Shown here one piece after another: positions 8,119 to 16,729 of a stretch of DNA of 64,000 bases. Every line of letters begins with the position of its first letter. Within the stretch, counting starts at the first letter, position 1. Location: assembly GCF_015694735.1 (NCBI RefSeq), contig NZ_JADQDP010000001.1, positions 186,001 through 250,000 of the forward strand, read 5' to 3'. The stretch is from Hymenobacter properus (lineage in GTDB: Bacteria > Bacteroidota > Bacteroidia > Cytophagales > Hymenobacteraceae). The notes beneath the pieces are model-generated. The model worked only from the letters and a program-made list of their open reading frames with translations, did no database searches and had not been told where the DNA came from. The position numbers were made by a program, and so were the translations under genes.

Positions 8119-9498
8119 TTAGTGCACGGCCGCCTTCTGGAAGTCCGTAATGGCCTCGCCCAAATCGAGCACCTGCGCGCTGGGTAGCGCTGCCTGAACA
8201 ATGCTGGCCCCGGCCGCTGAGCGGTAGCCGCCCGCGCAGTGAATAAGCACCGGCTTGTCGGTCGGAATCTCGTGGGCGCGCTCGCGCAGCTCGGGCAGCG
8301 GAATAACCAGGGCGTTGTCGAAGACCTGGTTTTTGGCCTCGGCGTGGTTGCGGATGTCGACAATGGTGAAGGATTCCGGATGTTCGCGCACCTGGGCCAC
8401 GTCCACGGCCGGAGCGGTTTCGGGCAAGGACGCCGGAGCCAGCATGGCGCCTTTGATGTTGCCTTCGTAGCCTATTTTGGCGGTTTTGCGCACCACCGTG
8501 TCCAGGGCAATTTGGGAGTCGGCCAGTAGGTAAAATTTTTCGTTGGGGCCCACCACCGAGCCCAGCCAGGTTTCAAACTTGCCGCCGTCCTGCAGGTTGA
8601 TGGCACCGGAGAGGTGGCCGGCGCGGAACTTGGCCGCCGGGCGCGTGTCGATGACGAGCACGCCGGGCTCCAGGGCGGCGGTGCTGCTGAGGTGCGGCAC
8701 GGACCGAATGCTGTCTTCGAAGCTGGGGGCGCCGGCCTTGTTGATTTTCACATCATGCCCAAAGTACTTGGGCACGAAGGGCTGGTCTTCGAGCAGTACT
8801 TTGATGAACTCGTCTTCCGACATGGGTTGGAGGGCGTAGTTGGTTTTCAGCTCCTTGGCGATGGTCGAGTCCAGGTCGGTGCTGGTGGTTTTGCCGCAGA
8901 GGCTGCCCGGGCCGTGCGCCGGATACACCTTGGTGGCGCCGGGCAGGGTCATGAGCTTGTTGCGGGTACTGCGGTACATCTGCGCGGCCAGCTCCTCGCG
9001 CTTGTGGCCGCCCACGGCTTCATCTTCGCGTAGGTCGGGCCGGCCCACGTCGCCCACAAACAGCGTGTCGCCGGTGAATACGGCCCGGCTCTGGGCCATC
9101 TCGTCCATCAGCAGGATACTGATACTGTCGGGCGAATGGCCGGGTGTGTTGATGGCGTGCAGCTCGTAGCTGCCCAGCTTGAGGCGGTCGCCGTCGTCGA
9201 AGGTTTTGTGGGGGTACTTGGCGCCTACCAGCTTGCTACAGTAGATGGTGGCCTCGGTTTCTTCGGCAATTTCCAGGTGCGACGACACGAAGTCGGCGTG
9301 CGGGTGCGTCTCAATCACGGCCACGATGCGTGCTTCGTGCTCGTCGGCGAAGTCGTAGTAGGGCTGGGGGTCGCGGCCCGGGTCGATGATGGCGACCTGG
9401 CGGCCGCAGCGCACAGCGTAGCTGGCGTGGGCCAGGCCCTTGTCGTAAAACTGCTGGATTTGCACGGCCGAGGCCGTGCTACTGGGGAGGGGAGGCAT
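8119..9498 (-). CDS. MBL-fold hydrolase with two rhodanese domains
   Basis: 459 residues. The N-terminal metallo-beta-lactamase fold has THPHADFVSSH (64-74), the iron- or zinc-binding cluster of the ETHE1-like persulfide dioxygenase group, plus TPGHSPDS and YPAHGPGS histidines. Two rhodanese domains follow: the first, near 275-345, has no catalytic Cys at the expected loop; the second has HCAGGYRS with Cys421. The likely role is cytoplasmic oxidation or transfer of sulfane sulfur, that is sulfide detoxification; this is family inference. Single gene with no operon partner, and its length is normal for this architecture. Confidence 0.88.
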   Translation of the reverse strand: MPPLPSSTASAVQIQQFYDKGLAHASYAVRCGRQVAIIDPGRDPQPYYDFADEHEARIVAVIETHPHADFVSSHLEIAEETEATIYCSKLVGAKYPHKTFDDGDRLKLGSYELHAINTPGHSPDSISILLMDEMAQSRAVFTGDTLFVGDVGRPDLREDEAVGGHKREELAAQMYRSTRNKLMTLPGATKVYPAHGPGSLCGKTTSTDLDSTIAKELKTNYALQPMSEDEFIKVLLEDQPFVPKYFGHDVKINKAGAPSFEDSIRSVPHLSSTAALEPGVLVIDTRPAAKFRAGHLSGAINLQDGGKFETWLGSVVGPNEKFYLLADSQIALDTVVRKTAKIGYEGNIKGAMLAPASLPETAPAVDVAQVREHPESFTIVDIRNHAEAKNQVFDNALVIPLPELRERAHEIPTDKPVLIHCAGGYRSAAGASIVQAALPSAQVLDLGEAITDFQKAAVH

Positions 9499-9586
9499 AA
9501 GAAGAGGATTTTAAGCCGGGTGGTTTGGCCAAATATAAGCAAGCCGCCCAAAGCAAGGTTTTCTTTATAGCCGTTTTTTAACACAA

Positions 9587-9617
9587 AAAATCCCCGGCCA
9601 GTGGGGCCGGGGATTTT
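9587..9617 (-). terminator. Rho-independent terminator
   Basis: 13-bp stem (AAAATCCCCGGCC / GGCCGGGGATTTT) with a 5-nt loop, 25 bp after the stop codon of the LTxxQ protein gene at 9642 on the minus strand. Confidence 0.85.
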
Positions 9618-9641
9618 CCAACTCGTTCGGCAAGAAGCTAA

Positions 9642-10091
9642 TTAAGCTTTGGCTTTCATTTTCATTTTGCCGCCTTGGCCCTGGCCTTTGCCGCCGTGGC
9701 CGCGGTGCTCGGCCTTCATTTGGTCGAACTTGGCGTATTGCTCGGGCGTGAGAATGGCTTTGAGCTGGGCCTGGTACTTCTCGTGCGAGGCCTTCATTTC
9801 GGCGCGGCCAGCGGTTTTGTCGGCGGCGTACTTGGTTTTCAGAGCCTGGGTTTCCTGCTGGCGAGCCAGCATCAGCTGCTCTACTTTGGCTTCCTGGTCG
9901 GCGGTGAGGCCAAGCTCCTTGGCCATTTTAGCGGCTTTGTGGTCGGCCATCTTGGCGGGGTCTTTGGGGCCGTGGCCGCCTTTGCCGCCGTGCATTTTTA
10001 CTTTGGTGGTAGCCGCCGGGGCGGTTTGGGCGAAGCTGGTGCCAGCGGCAGTGAAGGTGAGGGCCGCGAGCAACATCAGGGTCTTTTTCAT
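9642..10091 (-). CDS. Exported LTxxQ-motif protein (Spy/CpxP-like)
   Basis: 149 residues from the ATG at 10091, chosen because MKKTLMLLAALTFTAAG starts a typical signal peptide cleaved after SFA-Q. The mature protein has two LTxxQ-type motifs, LTADQEAKV and LTPEQYAKF, separated by a charged helix, as in periplasmic Spy/CpxP chaperones. Gly/His/Lys-rich tracts sit near the start of the mature protein and at the C-terminus (RGHGGKGQGQGG then MKMKAKA), which could bind metal. A paralogue follows at 10262-10678. A role in envelope stress or metal binding is inference only. Confidence 0.75.
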   Translation of the reverse strand: MKKTLMLLAALTFTAAGTSFAQTAPAATTKVKMHGGKGGHGPKDPAKMADHKAAKMAKELGLTADQEAKVEQLMLARQQETQALKTKYAADKTAGRAEMKASHEKYQAQLKAILTPEQYAKFDQMKAEHRGHGGKGQGQGGKMKMKAKA

Positions 10092-10261
10092 GAGAATTAA
10101 AGAAGAAGGGGTGAAGGGTGATTTAAGAGGGAAGAGCAACTACCAGGTTGCGTTGTTTGCTTGCCAGGCTATTTGCAAGTGGTGTGCCAAGTGCCGCCAG
10201 CCAATTGGTACCGCCTCAATTCATCGATAAGCAGTCGCTTTTCGCAGATAAAGCAGGCAAA

Positions 10262-10678
10262 TTATTGCCCTAAGCCCTGGCCATTGGCGCGGCGCTCGCG
10301 CAGCTTGTCGCGCTGCTCATCTCTCAGCTGCTCAAACTTGACGAACTGCTCGGGCGTGAGCACGGCCCGGATTTGCTCGGCGTACCGGGCCTGGGCGGCT
10401 TTCAACTCCTGGCCCATGCCGCGCTGGCGGCCGTTGGTTTGCACCCGGGTGCGCAGGGCCTGCATGTCCTGGCGCTGGGCCAATAGGATGGGCTCCAGCT
10501 TGGCCTGCTGGTCGGGGCTCAGGCCAAGTTGTTGGGCGAGGTACTGCACGCGGCGCTGGACTTGTTGGTCGGGCGCCTTTTGCAAGTCTGCGGCCGGGGT
10601 GGGGCTGGCCGGCGCTTGCGCGGCAGCAGTAAGGCCAGTGGCGAGCGTAGCTGCGAGCAGCACGAGTATCTTGTTCAT
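10262..10678 (-). CDS. Exported LTxxQ-motif protein, paralogue
   Basis: 138 residues from the ATG at 10678, which begins the signal peptide MNKILVLLAATLATGLTAAAQ. Same build as the neighbour at 9642: LSPDQQAKL near the middle and LTPEQFVKF near the end, with an Arg/Gln-rich helical interval, but without the Gly/His-rich tracts. Probably a periplasmic helical protein of the Spy/CpxP type. The 170 bp between the two genes hold no clear terminator, so co-transcription is possible. It diverges from the permease gene across 253 bp. Confidence 0.72.
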   Translation of the reverse strand: MNKILVLLAATLATGLTAAAQAPASPTPAADLQKAPDQQVQRRVQYLAQQLGLSPDQQAKLEPILLAQRQDMQALRTRVQTNGRQRGMGQELKAAQARYAEQIRAVLTPEQFVKFEQLRDEQRDKLRERRANGQGLGQ

Positions 10679-10931
10679 GGTGAAAAGCCGTGGGAAGTGA
10701 TACACGGGCTTGGATGCGGTGCCCGGGGGCGGGTTTAAGCCGTGCCGCGCGGCGCCGAAACACCGGCGACGTTTGCGGCCGGAAGGCACCCGACCCAAAG
10801 GAAGGCGTTTTGCTGCCTATATTTCGGGCTCGCCGCTGGTGCCGCCTGCAAAATGCCGGGCAAACGGCGTCGAAGCCATTCGTTTCAACCACTTTTTTAT
10901 TTCACACTTCTTCCTTCTTTACACCTAACAC

Positions 10932-12515
10932 ATGCCAAGTATTTTCGCCAAAAAACCGTTGGCCGTGCTCCTGGGCGAGGCCAATGCTTCCGGGCACGGG
11001 ACGCTGCAGCGCACGCTGGGCGCCGGCAACCTCGTGGCCCTGGGCGTGGGCGCCATCATCGGGGCGGGCCTGTTTGTGCGCACCGCCGCCGCCGCCGCGC
11101 AGGCCTCCGGGCCGGGCGTGACGCTGGCCTTCATTGTGGCCGCCATTGGCTGCGTGTTCGCCGGCCTGTGCTACGCCGAGTTCGCGGCCATGATTCCGAT
11201 TGCCGGCTCGGCCTACACCTATGCCTACACCACCATGGGCGAGTTTGTGGCCTGGGTCATCGGCTGGGCCCTAATTATGGAATACGCCCTGGGCGCGGCC
11301 ACTGTCAGCATTGCCTGGAGCGAGTATTTGAATAAGCTCTTGCAGGTGTTTGGTACGAGTATACCCTACAACCTCTGCCACTCGCCCTTCGAAAGCGCCG
11401 TGGTGAACGGCACGTTGGAGCACGGCCTCATCAACCTGCCGGCCCTTTTCGTTATCGTGATGCTGTCGCTGCTGCTCATCAAGGGCACGCAGGAATCGGC
11501 CATGTTCAACGCCATTGTGGTGGTGCTGAAAGTGGCCATCGTGCTGGTATTCATTGCCGTGGGCTGGCAGTTCATCAACCCCGCCAACCACACGCCTTAC
11601 CTGATTCCGGAGAATGCTGAGCCTGTGAAAAATGCCGCCGGTGAGGTGGTACGCTCTTACGAAGCGTGGAACAAGCATGGCTGGGGCGGCGTGCTGGGTG
11701 GTGCGGCCATTGTGTTCTTCGCCTTCATCGGTTTTGATGCCGTGAGCACGGCCGCGCAGGAAGCCAAGAACCCCAAGCGTGACATGCCCATTGGCATCCT
11801 CGGCTCGCTGGCCGTGTGCACGGTGCTTTACATCTTGTTCGGCCACGTGCTGACGGGCGTGGCCAACTGGCGCGAATTTGCCGACCCGGCCCTGGGCGGT
11901 GAAGCTTCGGTGACCTACGCCATCAAGGCCCACATGAAGGGCTACGAGTGGCTGGGCACGGCCGTGACGCTGGCCATTCTGCTGGGTTTCTCGTCGGTGA
12001 TTCTGGTGATGCTCATGGGCCAGAGCCGCGTGTTCTTCTCCATGGCCAAGGACGGCCTGATGCCCAAAGCCTTCTCCGACCTGCACCCCAAGTTCAACAC
12101 GCCCTACAAGTCGAACCTGGCCCTGCTGGTGTTTGTGGGCGCCTTCGCGGCTTTCGTGCCTGGCTCGCTGGCCGGCGACCTGACCTCCTTCGGCACGCTG
12201 CTGGCCTTCGTGCTGGTGAGCGTGGGCGTGTGGATTATGCGCCGCTCCGACCCTGACCAGCCCCGGCCGTTCCGCTCGCCGCTGTCGTCGGCCAGCTTCC
12301 CGCTGGTGCCGTTCCTGGGCGCGGCCATCTGCACGCTCATGATTCTGGCCCTCGACTCGAACACGCTGAAGCTGGCCTTGGGCTGGATGCTGCTGGGCTT
12401 TGTGGTGTACTTCCTCTACGGCAAAAACAACTCCATGCTGCAAAAAGGCGTGGTGGTGGTGCCCACCGAAATGGAGGAGGAAGCCTTCATCAAGCCTGAC
12501 CCGAGCAATCGGTAG
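10932..12515 (+). CDS. APC-family amino acid permease
   Basis: 527 residues with about 12 to 14 hydrophobic segments. The N-terminal GVGAIIGAGLFV is the helix-1 unwound substrate motif of the amino acid-polyamine-organocation superfamily, and FFAFIGFDAVSTAAQEAKNP is characteristic of the cationic amino acid transporter branch. Inner-membrane transporter; the substrate (perhaps a basic amino acid) is inferred from the branch only. A strong terminator follows 23 bp after the stop. An additional loop of about 50 residues between helices, around residues 210-260, resembles bacterial YfnA-like members. Confidence 0.9.
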   Translation: MPSIFAKKPLAVLLGEANASGHGTLQRTLGAGNLVALGVGAIIGAGLFVRTAAAAAQASGPGVTLAFIVAAIGCVFAGLCYAEFAAMIPIAGSAYTYAYTTMGEFVAWVIGWALIMEYALGAATVSIAWSEYLNKLLQVFGTSIPYNLCHSPFESAVVNGTLEHGLINLPALFVIVMLSLLLIKGTQESAMFNAIVVVLKVAIVLVFIAVGWQFINPANHTPYLIPENAEPVKNAAGEVVRSYEAWNKHGWGGVLGGAAIVFFAFIGFDAVSTAAQEAKNPKRDMPIGILGSLAVCTVLYILFGHVLTGVANWREFADPALGGEASVTYAIKAHMKGYEWLGTAVTLAILLGFSSVILVMLMGQSRVFFSMAKDGLMPKAFSDLHPKFNTPYKSNLALLVFVGAFAAFVPGSLAGDLTSFGTLLAFVLVSVGVWIMRRSDPDQPRPFRSPLSSASFPLVPFLGAAICTLMILALDSNTLKLALGWMLLGFVVYFLYGKNNSMLQKGVVVVPTEMEEEAFIKPDPSNR

Positions 12516-12538
12516 AGTTGGTTAACCTTTGAAATAAG

Positions 12539-12572
12539 AAATCCCCGCCGTGCTCTACGGCGGGGATTTTTT
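12539..12572 (+). terminator. Rho-independent terminator
   Basis: Stem AAATCCCCGCCG / CGGCGGGGATTT with a 7-nt loop and a T6 run, immediately after the permease gene. Confidence 0.88.
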
Positions 12573-12645
12573 GTGCAGCTTGCGACAACTTTGGGTGCAA
12601 CCCGGCGGTCAGGGTTATAACATCTTTCATGATATCGCCTTAGCC

Positions 12646-13191
12646 ATGAAATCACTTAGCCATTTTGTTAAACTCACGGGTTCGGCGCTTGCAACGCTAC
12701 TTGGCGTCAGCTTAATTGGCTGTGGCGACAAATGCGAAGATTACAACTGCGCACCCTGCACGTCAGCGCCCAACGACATCGTGGTGCTGTTCGACACTGA
12801 CAGTACACAAGGCGGCTTTCGCCGGGCCGAAATAAGTGGTGGGTACGTGGTGCTGTACACCGCGCTCGGCTTCACTCAGCCCTTGGATACCGTGCGGCAG
12901 GAACGTGGCGGACTAGATTTTTACCGGAGGCCCACCAGTCTGCGCACGTTGCCGTGGAAGGTAGCCCCCAACAGTGCCCAGTTACCTTATCCGGAGGGCT
13001 ATAACTTTCGTTTTGTGCTGCCCCGTGCAAACCGGGGATACGACCTAAGCAACATCGAATTGCGAACAGAGGCCAGCGGTGGCTGCTGCGACTGTGGCCA
13101 CAACACGCGGCGGCGCTTCTCACTCAATGGTGTGCCAAAAGTGGCCGATGGCTACGAATTTGATGAGCGTGGCGCCGTTCTGCGGCGCTAG
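12646..13191 (+). CDS. Cysteine-rich lipoprotein of unknown function
   Basis: 181 residues from the ATG at 12646. A hydrophobic stretch ending SLIGC is a lipobox, with the lipidated Cys near residue 27. The mature start is Cys-rich (GDKCEDYNCAPC), and a second cluster, GGCCDCGHNTRRR, lies near the C-terminus, so disulfides or metal binding are plausible. I recognise no family. It converges on the TUDOR-type gene at 13188 with a 4-bp overlap of the ends. Confidence 0.7.
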   Translation: MKSLSHFVKLTGSALATLLGVSLIGCGDKCEDYNCAPCTSAPNDIVVLFDTDSTQGGFRRAEISGGYVVLYTALGFTQPLDTVRQERGGLDFYRRPTSLRTLPWKVAPNSAQLPYPEGYNFRFVLPRANRGYDLSNIELRTEASGGCCDCGHNTRRRFSLNGVPKVADGYEFDERGAVLRR

Positions 13192-13397
13192 CTGGCGGCC
13201 TTCACTTCGCTCTTGAGCTTGAGCACCCGGTCGCCGTTGTCTTGCACAATGACCATGGCGGGGTCGTCGGCCGAGCCGTTGCGGTGGATTTCGGCGCCTT
13301 TGATGGTGCGGGAAATGGGCTCTTTGTGCATCGATTCAATCTTGCCGGTGGCCGTGCCAGTGCCGTATTTCCAGCTGACTTTGGTGCCTTTGCGCAT
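13188..13397 (-). CDS. DUF2945 small TUDOR-like protein
   Basis: 69 residues: MRKGTKVSWKYGTGTATGKI then a basic stretch, HRNGSADDPAMVIVQDNG and KLKSEVKAA. The length, the opening KGxxVxWxxG and the DDPAxxIxxxNG block fit the DUF2945 family, also called hypervirulence-associated TUDOR-domain proteins. These are small beta-barrel cytoplasmic proteins of unknown molecular role; a nucleic acid or protein-binding function is only suggested by the fold. Confidence 0.8.
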   Translation of the reverse strand: MRKGTKVSWKYGTGTATGKIESMHKEPISRTIKGAEIHRNGSADDPAMVIVQDNGDRVLKLKSEVKAAS

Positions 13398-13566
13398 GGG
13401 AATGGGGGAGAAGGGTGGAAGGAAAGGAGGGGTTTGGAGAGGTTCTTACTCTGATTGAAACAGAACCGTTGCCAGCCTGCCGCTGCCGGGCCTACATTTG
13501 GCGGAAGGGTGAGAATAAAAGCCGCATTTTTCGGCGAATTTCTCAACGCTTGCTTTTCCCCGCTGC

Positions 13567-16500
13567 ATGAAAATATCTACTTCGGCGCTCTCGCTGGCGG
13601 CGCTGCTGGCACTGGCCGGGCCGGCGGCCTGGGCCCAGCCCGGCACCTTTCCCCGCAACGGCGTGTACGACCAGCGACCGGGCGTGTTCGCCTTCACCCA
13701 CGCCACGCTCTATACCGATTACCAGACGCGCATCGCCGACGGCACGCTACTGATTCGGGACGGCAAGGTGGTGGCCGCCGGGCCGGCCGCCAGCGTGAAA
13801 ATCCCGGCCGGCGCCGTGGTGCAAGACCTGGGCGGCAAGTACATTTACCCCGGGCTGGTGGACGTGTTCACGAGCTACGGGGTGCCCGAAGTCCCGGCTG
13901 CCGCCCGGCAGGGCCGGCGCGGCGGGCCGCAGTTCGACAGCCAGAAAACCGGCGCCTACGACTGGAACCAAGCCATTCACCCGGAGGTGAACGCGGCCGA
14001 ATTGTTCAAGGTGAACGAGGACCAGGCCGCGGCTTACCGGGCGCTGGGCTTTGGGGCGGTGCTCACGCAGCAGGCCGACGGCATCATGCGCGGCACGGCG
14101 GCGTTGGTGAGCCTCAATACTAATCGCAAGGAGCAGGAGGTGCTGCTGCTGGAACGCGCCGCCGCCGGCCTGTCGTTCGATAAGGGCACGAGCACGCAGG
14201 ACTACCCGGGCTCGCTGATGGGCAGCATCGCGCTGCTGCGCCAAACCTACCTCGACGCCGCCTGGAACCAGCGCAACCCGCGCCGCGAGCAGAACCTCTC
14301 GCTGGCCGCCCTGACGCAGCTGAAGGGGCTGCCGGCCATTTTTCAGGTGAGCGACAAGCTCTCGGCCCTGCGCGCCGACCGGCTGGGCGACGAGGCCGGC
14401 CAGCAGTACATCATCAAGGGGCGCGGCGACGAGTACCAGCGCCTCGACGACCTGAAAAAGACCGGGGCCGCCTTTGTGGTGCCGCTCAACTTCCCCGATG
14501 CTTACGACGTGGCCGACGTGTACGACGCCCTGCGCATCCCCTTCGAAGACCTGAAACACTGGGAATTGGCCCCGGCCAACGCCGCCCGCCTGGCCCAGGC
14601 CGGCGTGCCCTTCGCCCTCACGGCCGCCGACCTCAAGGACAAGAAAAAATTCCTGCCCAACCTGCGCAAAGCCACCAAGTACGGCCTGAGCGAAGCTGCC
14701 GCCCTGCGCGCCCTCACCGAAACGCCCGCCCGCCTGCTGCGGGCCCAGGACCGCCTCGGGGCGCTGCGCCCGGGCATGGAAGCCAATTTCCTGGTGTGCT
14801 CAAACCGCTTCCTGGCCGACGACAACGTGCTGCTCGACAACTGGGTGCAGGGCGAGCGGTACCAGCTCAGCACTGTGCCGGCCGACTACCGCGGCGTGTA
14901 CAAACTCAACCTGACTTCGACGGAGAAGATTCTGAAAGACGAGTTTCGGGTGGGCGGCGACGTCACCATGCTCATTCAGGGCAAGCCCGAGGCGCCGGAG
15001 CTGAAAATCGTGTCCACGGCCGGCGACACCATCAAAGGCACCATCAGCGTGACCAATGAGCTGGCCACCATCGTGTTCAATCTCGATGACAAGGCCAAGG
15101 GCAAAGGCAAAAAGGCCGAAGATGCCAAGCCCAAACCCGCCGGAACCAACGCCGGCTACACTCGCTTGAGCGGCTACTACACGCAGGAGGGCCGCGTGTT
15201 TCAGGGCGACGGCTTGCTGGCCGGCTTGTCCGCTGACGGCCTGCCGATAAAGTGGCGCGCCGTGCGGCAGGAGGAGGCCACCCGCGCGGCCCGGCGCGAC
15301 TCGGCCAAGGCAGAGCCGGCGCCGGTGGTGGGCAATGTCATTTTCCCCTTTGCCGCCTATGGCCGGGCCGCCATGCCCAGCCAGGCGCCCACGCTCATCC
15401 GCAACGCCACGGTGTGGACCAGCGAGGCCGCCGGCAAGCTCGAAAACACCGACGTGCTGCTCGAAAACGGCCGCATCGCCCGCATCGGCAAGAACCTGCC
15501 GCTGCCCAAGGGCGCCCGCAGCATTGATGGCACGGGCAAGCACCTGACGCCGGGCATCATTGACGAGCACTCGCACCTGGCCATTGCGGGCGGCGTGAAC
15601 GAGGGCACCCAGGCCGTGACCAGCGAGGTGCGGATTGGTGATGTCGTTGATAACGAGGATGTCGGCATCTACCGCGACCTGGCGGGCGGCGTGGTGGCCG
15701 CGCAGCTGCTGCACGGCTCGGCCAACCCCATCGGCGGGCAGTCGGCGCTGGTGAAGCTGCGCTGGGGCGGCACGCCCGACGAGATGAAGATTGCCGGCGC
15801 GCCGGGCTTCATCAAGTTTGCGCTGGGCGAGAACGTGAAGCAAAGCAACTGGGGCGAACAGAACGTGCTGCGCTTCCCGCAAACGCGCATGGGCACCGAG
15901 CAGGTGTTCGTGGACGCCTTCACCCGTGCCAAAGAATATGAGCAGGAGTGGAGCGCCTGGAACAAGTTGAGCAAGAGCAAGCAACAGCAGGGCGAGGCTC
16001 CGCGCCGCGACCTGGAGCTGGAGGCGCTGGTCGAAATCCTGAACCGGCAGCGCTTCATCACCTGCCACAGCTACGTGCAAAGCGAAATCAACATGCTAAT
16101 GGGCGTGGCCGACCGCATGGGCTTCCAGGTGAATACCTTCACCCACATCCTGGAAGGCTACAAGGTGGCCGACAAGATGAAGGCCCACGGCGTGAACGCC
16201 AGCACGTTCTCGGACTGGTGGGCTTATAAGAACGAGGTGAAGGACGCCATTCCGTACAACGCGGCCATCATGACGCGGGCCGGCCTGAACGTGGCCATCA
16301 ACTCCGACGACGCCGAAATGAGCCGCCGCCTCAACCAGGAAGCCGCCAAAACCGTGAAGTACGGCGGCCTGACCGAGGAAGAAGCCCTGCGCCTCATCAC
16401 CATCAACCCGGCCAAGATGCTGCACCTTGACGCCCGCATGGGTTCGCTCAAGGAAGGCAAGGACGCCGACGTAGTGCTCTGGACCGACCACCCGCTGAGC

Positions 16501-16722
16501 GTGTACGCCCGCCCCGAATACACCTTCGTGGACGGCCGCGAGCTGTTCAGCCTCAGCGCCGATGCCGCGCTGCGGGCCGACATTCAAAAGGAGCGGCAGC
16601 GCCTGGTGCAGGCCATGCTGGCCGCCAAGAAAAGCGGCGCGCCCACGCAGGCAGCCTCCACTAAGGCCCAAGGCCTGTGGCACTGCGACACCCTGGGCCA
16701 AGAAAAAGAACTTGCTGACTAA
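13567..16722 (+). CDS. Exported double amidohydrolase-family protein
   Basis: 1051 residues with a signal peptide (MKISTSALSLAALLALAG, cleavage after AWA). Two amidohydrolase-like units are joined. The first (about 40-450) has the composite beta-sandwich and YPGLVD start but lacks the metal-binding HxH after it. The second (about 610-1020) has TPGIIDEHSHLA with HxH, and a later NSDDAEMS with an Asp fitting the catalytic acid. A charged Lys-rich linker lies near 510-530. Only the second unit looks able to bind metal. Probably a periplasmic imidazolonepropionase-like hydrolase of unknown substrate. The next gene, 7 bp downstream, is a shorter relative, so the two form an operon. Confidence 0.83.
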   Translation: MKISTSALSLAALLALAGPAAWAQPGTFPRNGVYDQRPGVFAFTHATLYTDYQTRIADGTLLIRDGKVVAAGPAASVKIPAGAVVQDLGGKYIYPGLVDVFTSYGVPEVPAAARQGRRGGPQFDSQKTGAYDWNQAIHPEVNAAELFKVNEDQAAAYRALGFGAVLTQQADGIMRGTAALVSLNTNRKEQEVLLLERAAAGLSFDKGTSTQDYPGSLMGSIALLRQTYLDAAWNQRNPRREQNLSLAALTQLKGLPAIFQVSDKLSALRADRLGDEAGQQYIIKGRGDEYQRLDDLKKTGAAFVVPLNFPDAYDVADVYDALRIPFEDLKHWELAPANAARLAQAGVPFALTAADLKDKKKFLPNLRKATKYGLSEAAALRALTETPARLLRAQDRLGALRPGMEANFLVCSNRFLADDNVLLDNWVQGERYQLSTVPADYRGVYKLNLTSTEKILKDEFRVGGDVTMLIQGKPEAPELKIVSTAGDTIKGTISVTNELATIVFNLDDKAKGKGKKAEDAKPKPAGTNAGYTRLSGYYTQEGRVFQGDGLLAGLSADGLPIKWRAVRQEEATRAARRDSAKAEPAPVVGNVIFPFAAYGRAAMPSQAPTLIRNATVWTSEAAGKLENTDVLLENGRIARIGKNLPLPKGARSIDGTGKHLTPGIIDEHSHLAIAGGVNEGTQAVTSEVRIGDVVDNEDVGIYRDLAGGVVAAQLLHGSANPIGGQSALVKLRWGGTPDEMKIAGAPGFIKFALGENVKQSNWGEQNVLRFPQTRMGTEQVFVDAFTRAKEYEQEWSAWNKLSKSKQQQGEAPRRDLELEALVEILNRQRFITCHSYVQSEINMLMGVADRMGFQVNTFTHILEGYKVADKMKAHGVNASTFSDWWAYKNEVKDAIPYNAAIMTRAGLNVAINSDDAEMSRRLNQEAAKTVKYGGLTEEEALRLITINPAKMLHLDARMGSLKEGKDADVVLWTDHPLSVYARPEYTFVDGRELFSLSADAALRADIQKERQRLVQAMLAAKKSGAPTQAASTKAQGLWHCDTLGQEKELAD

Positions 16723-16729
16723 CGAACCC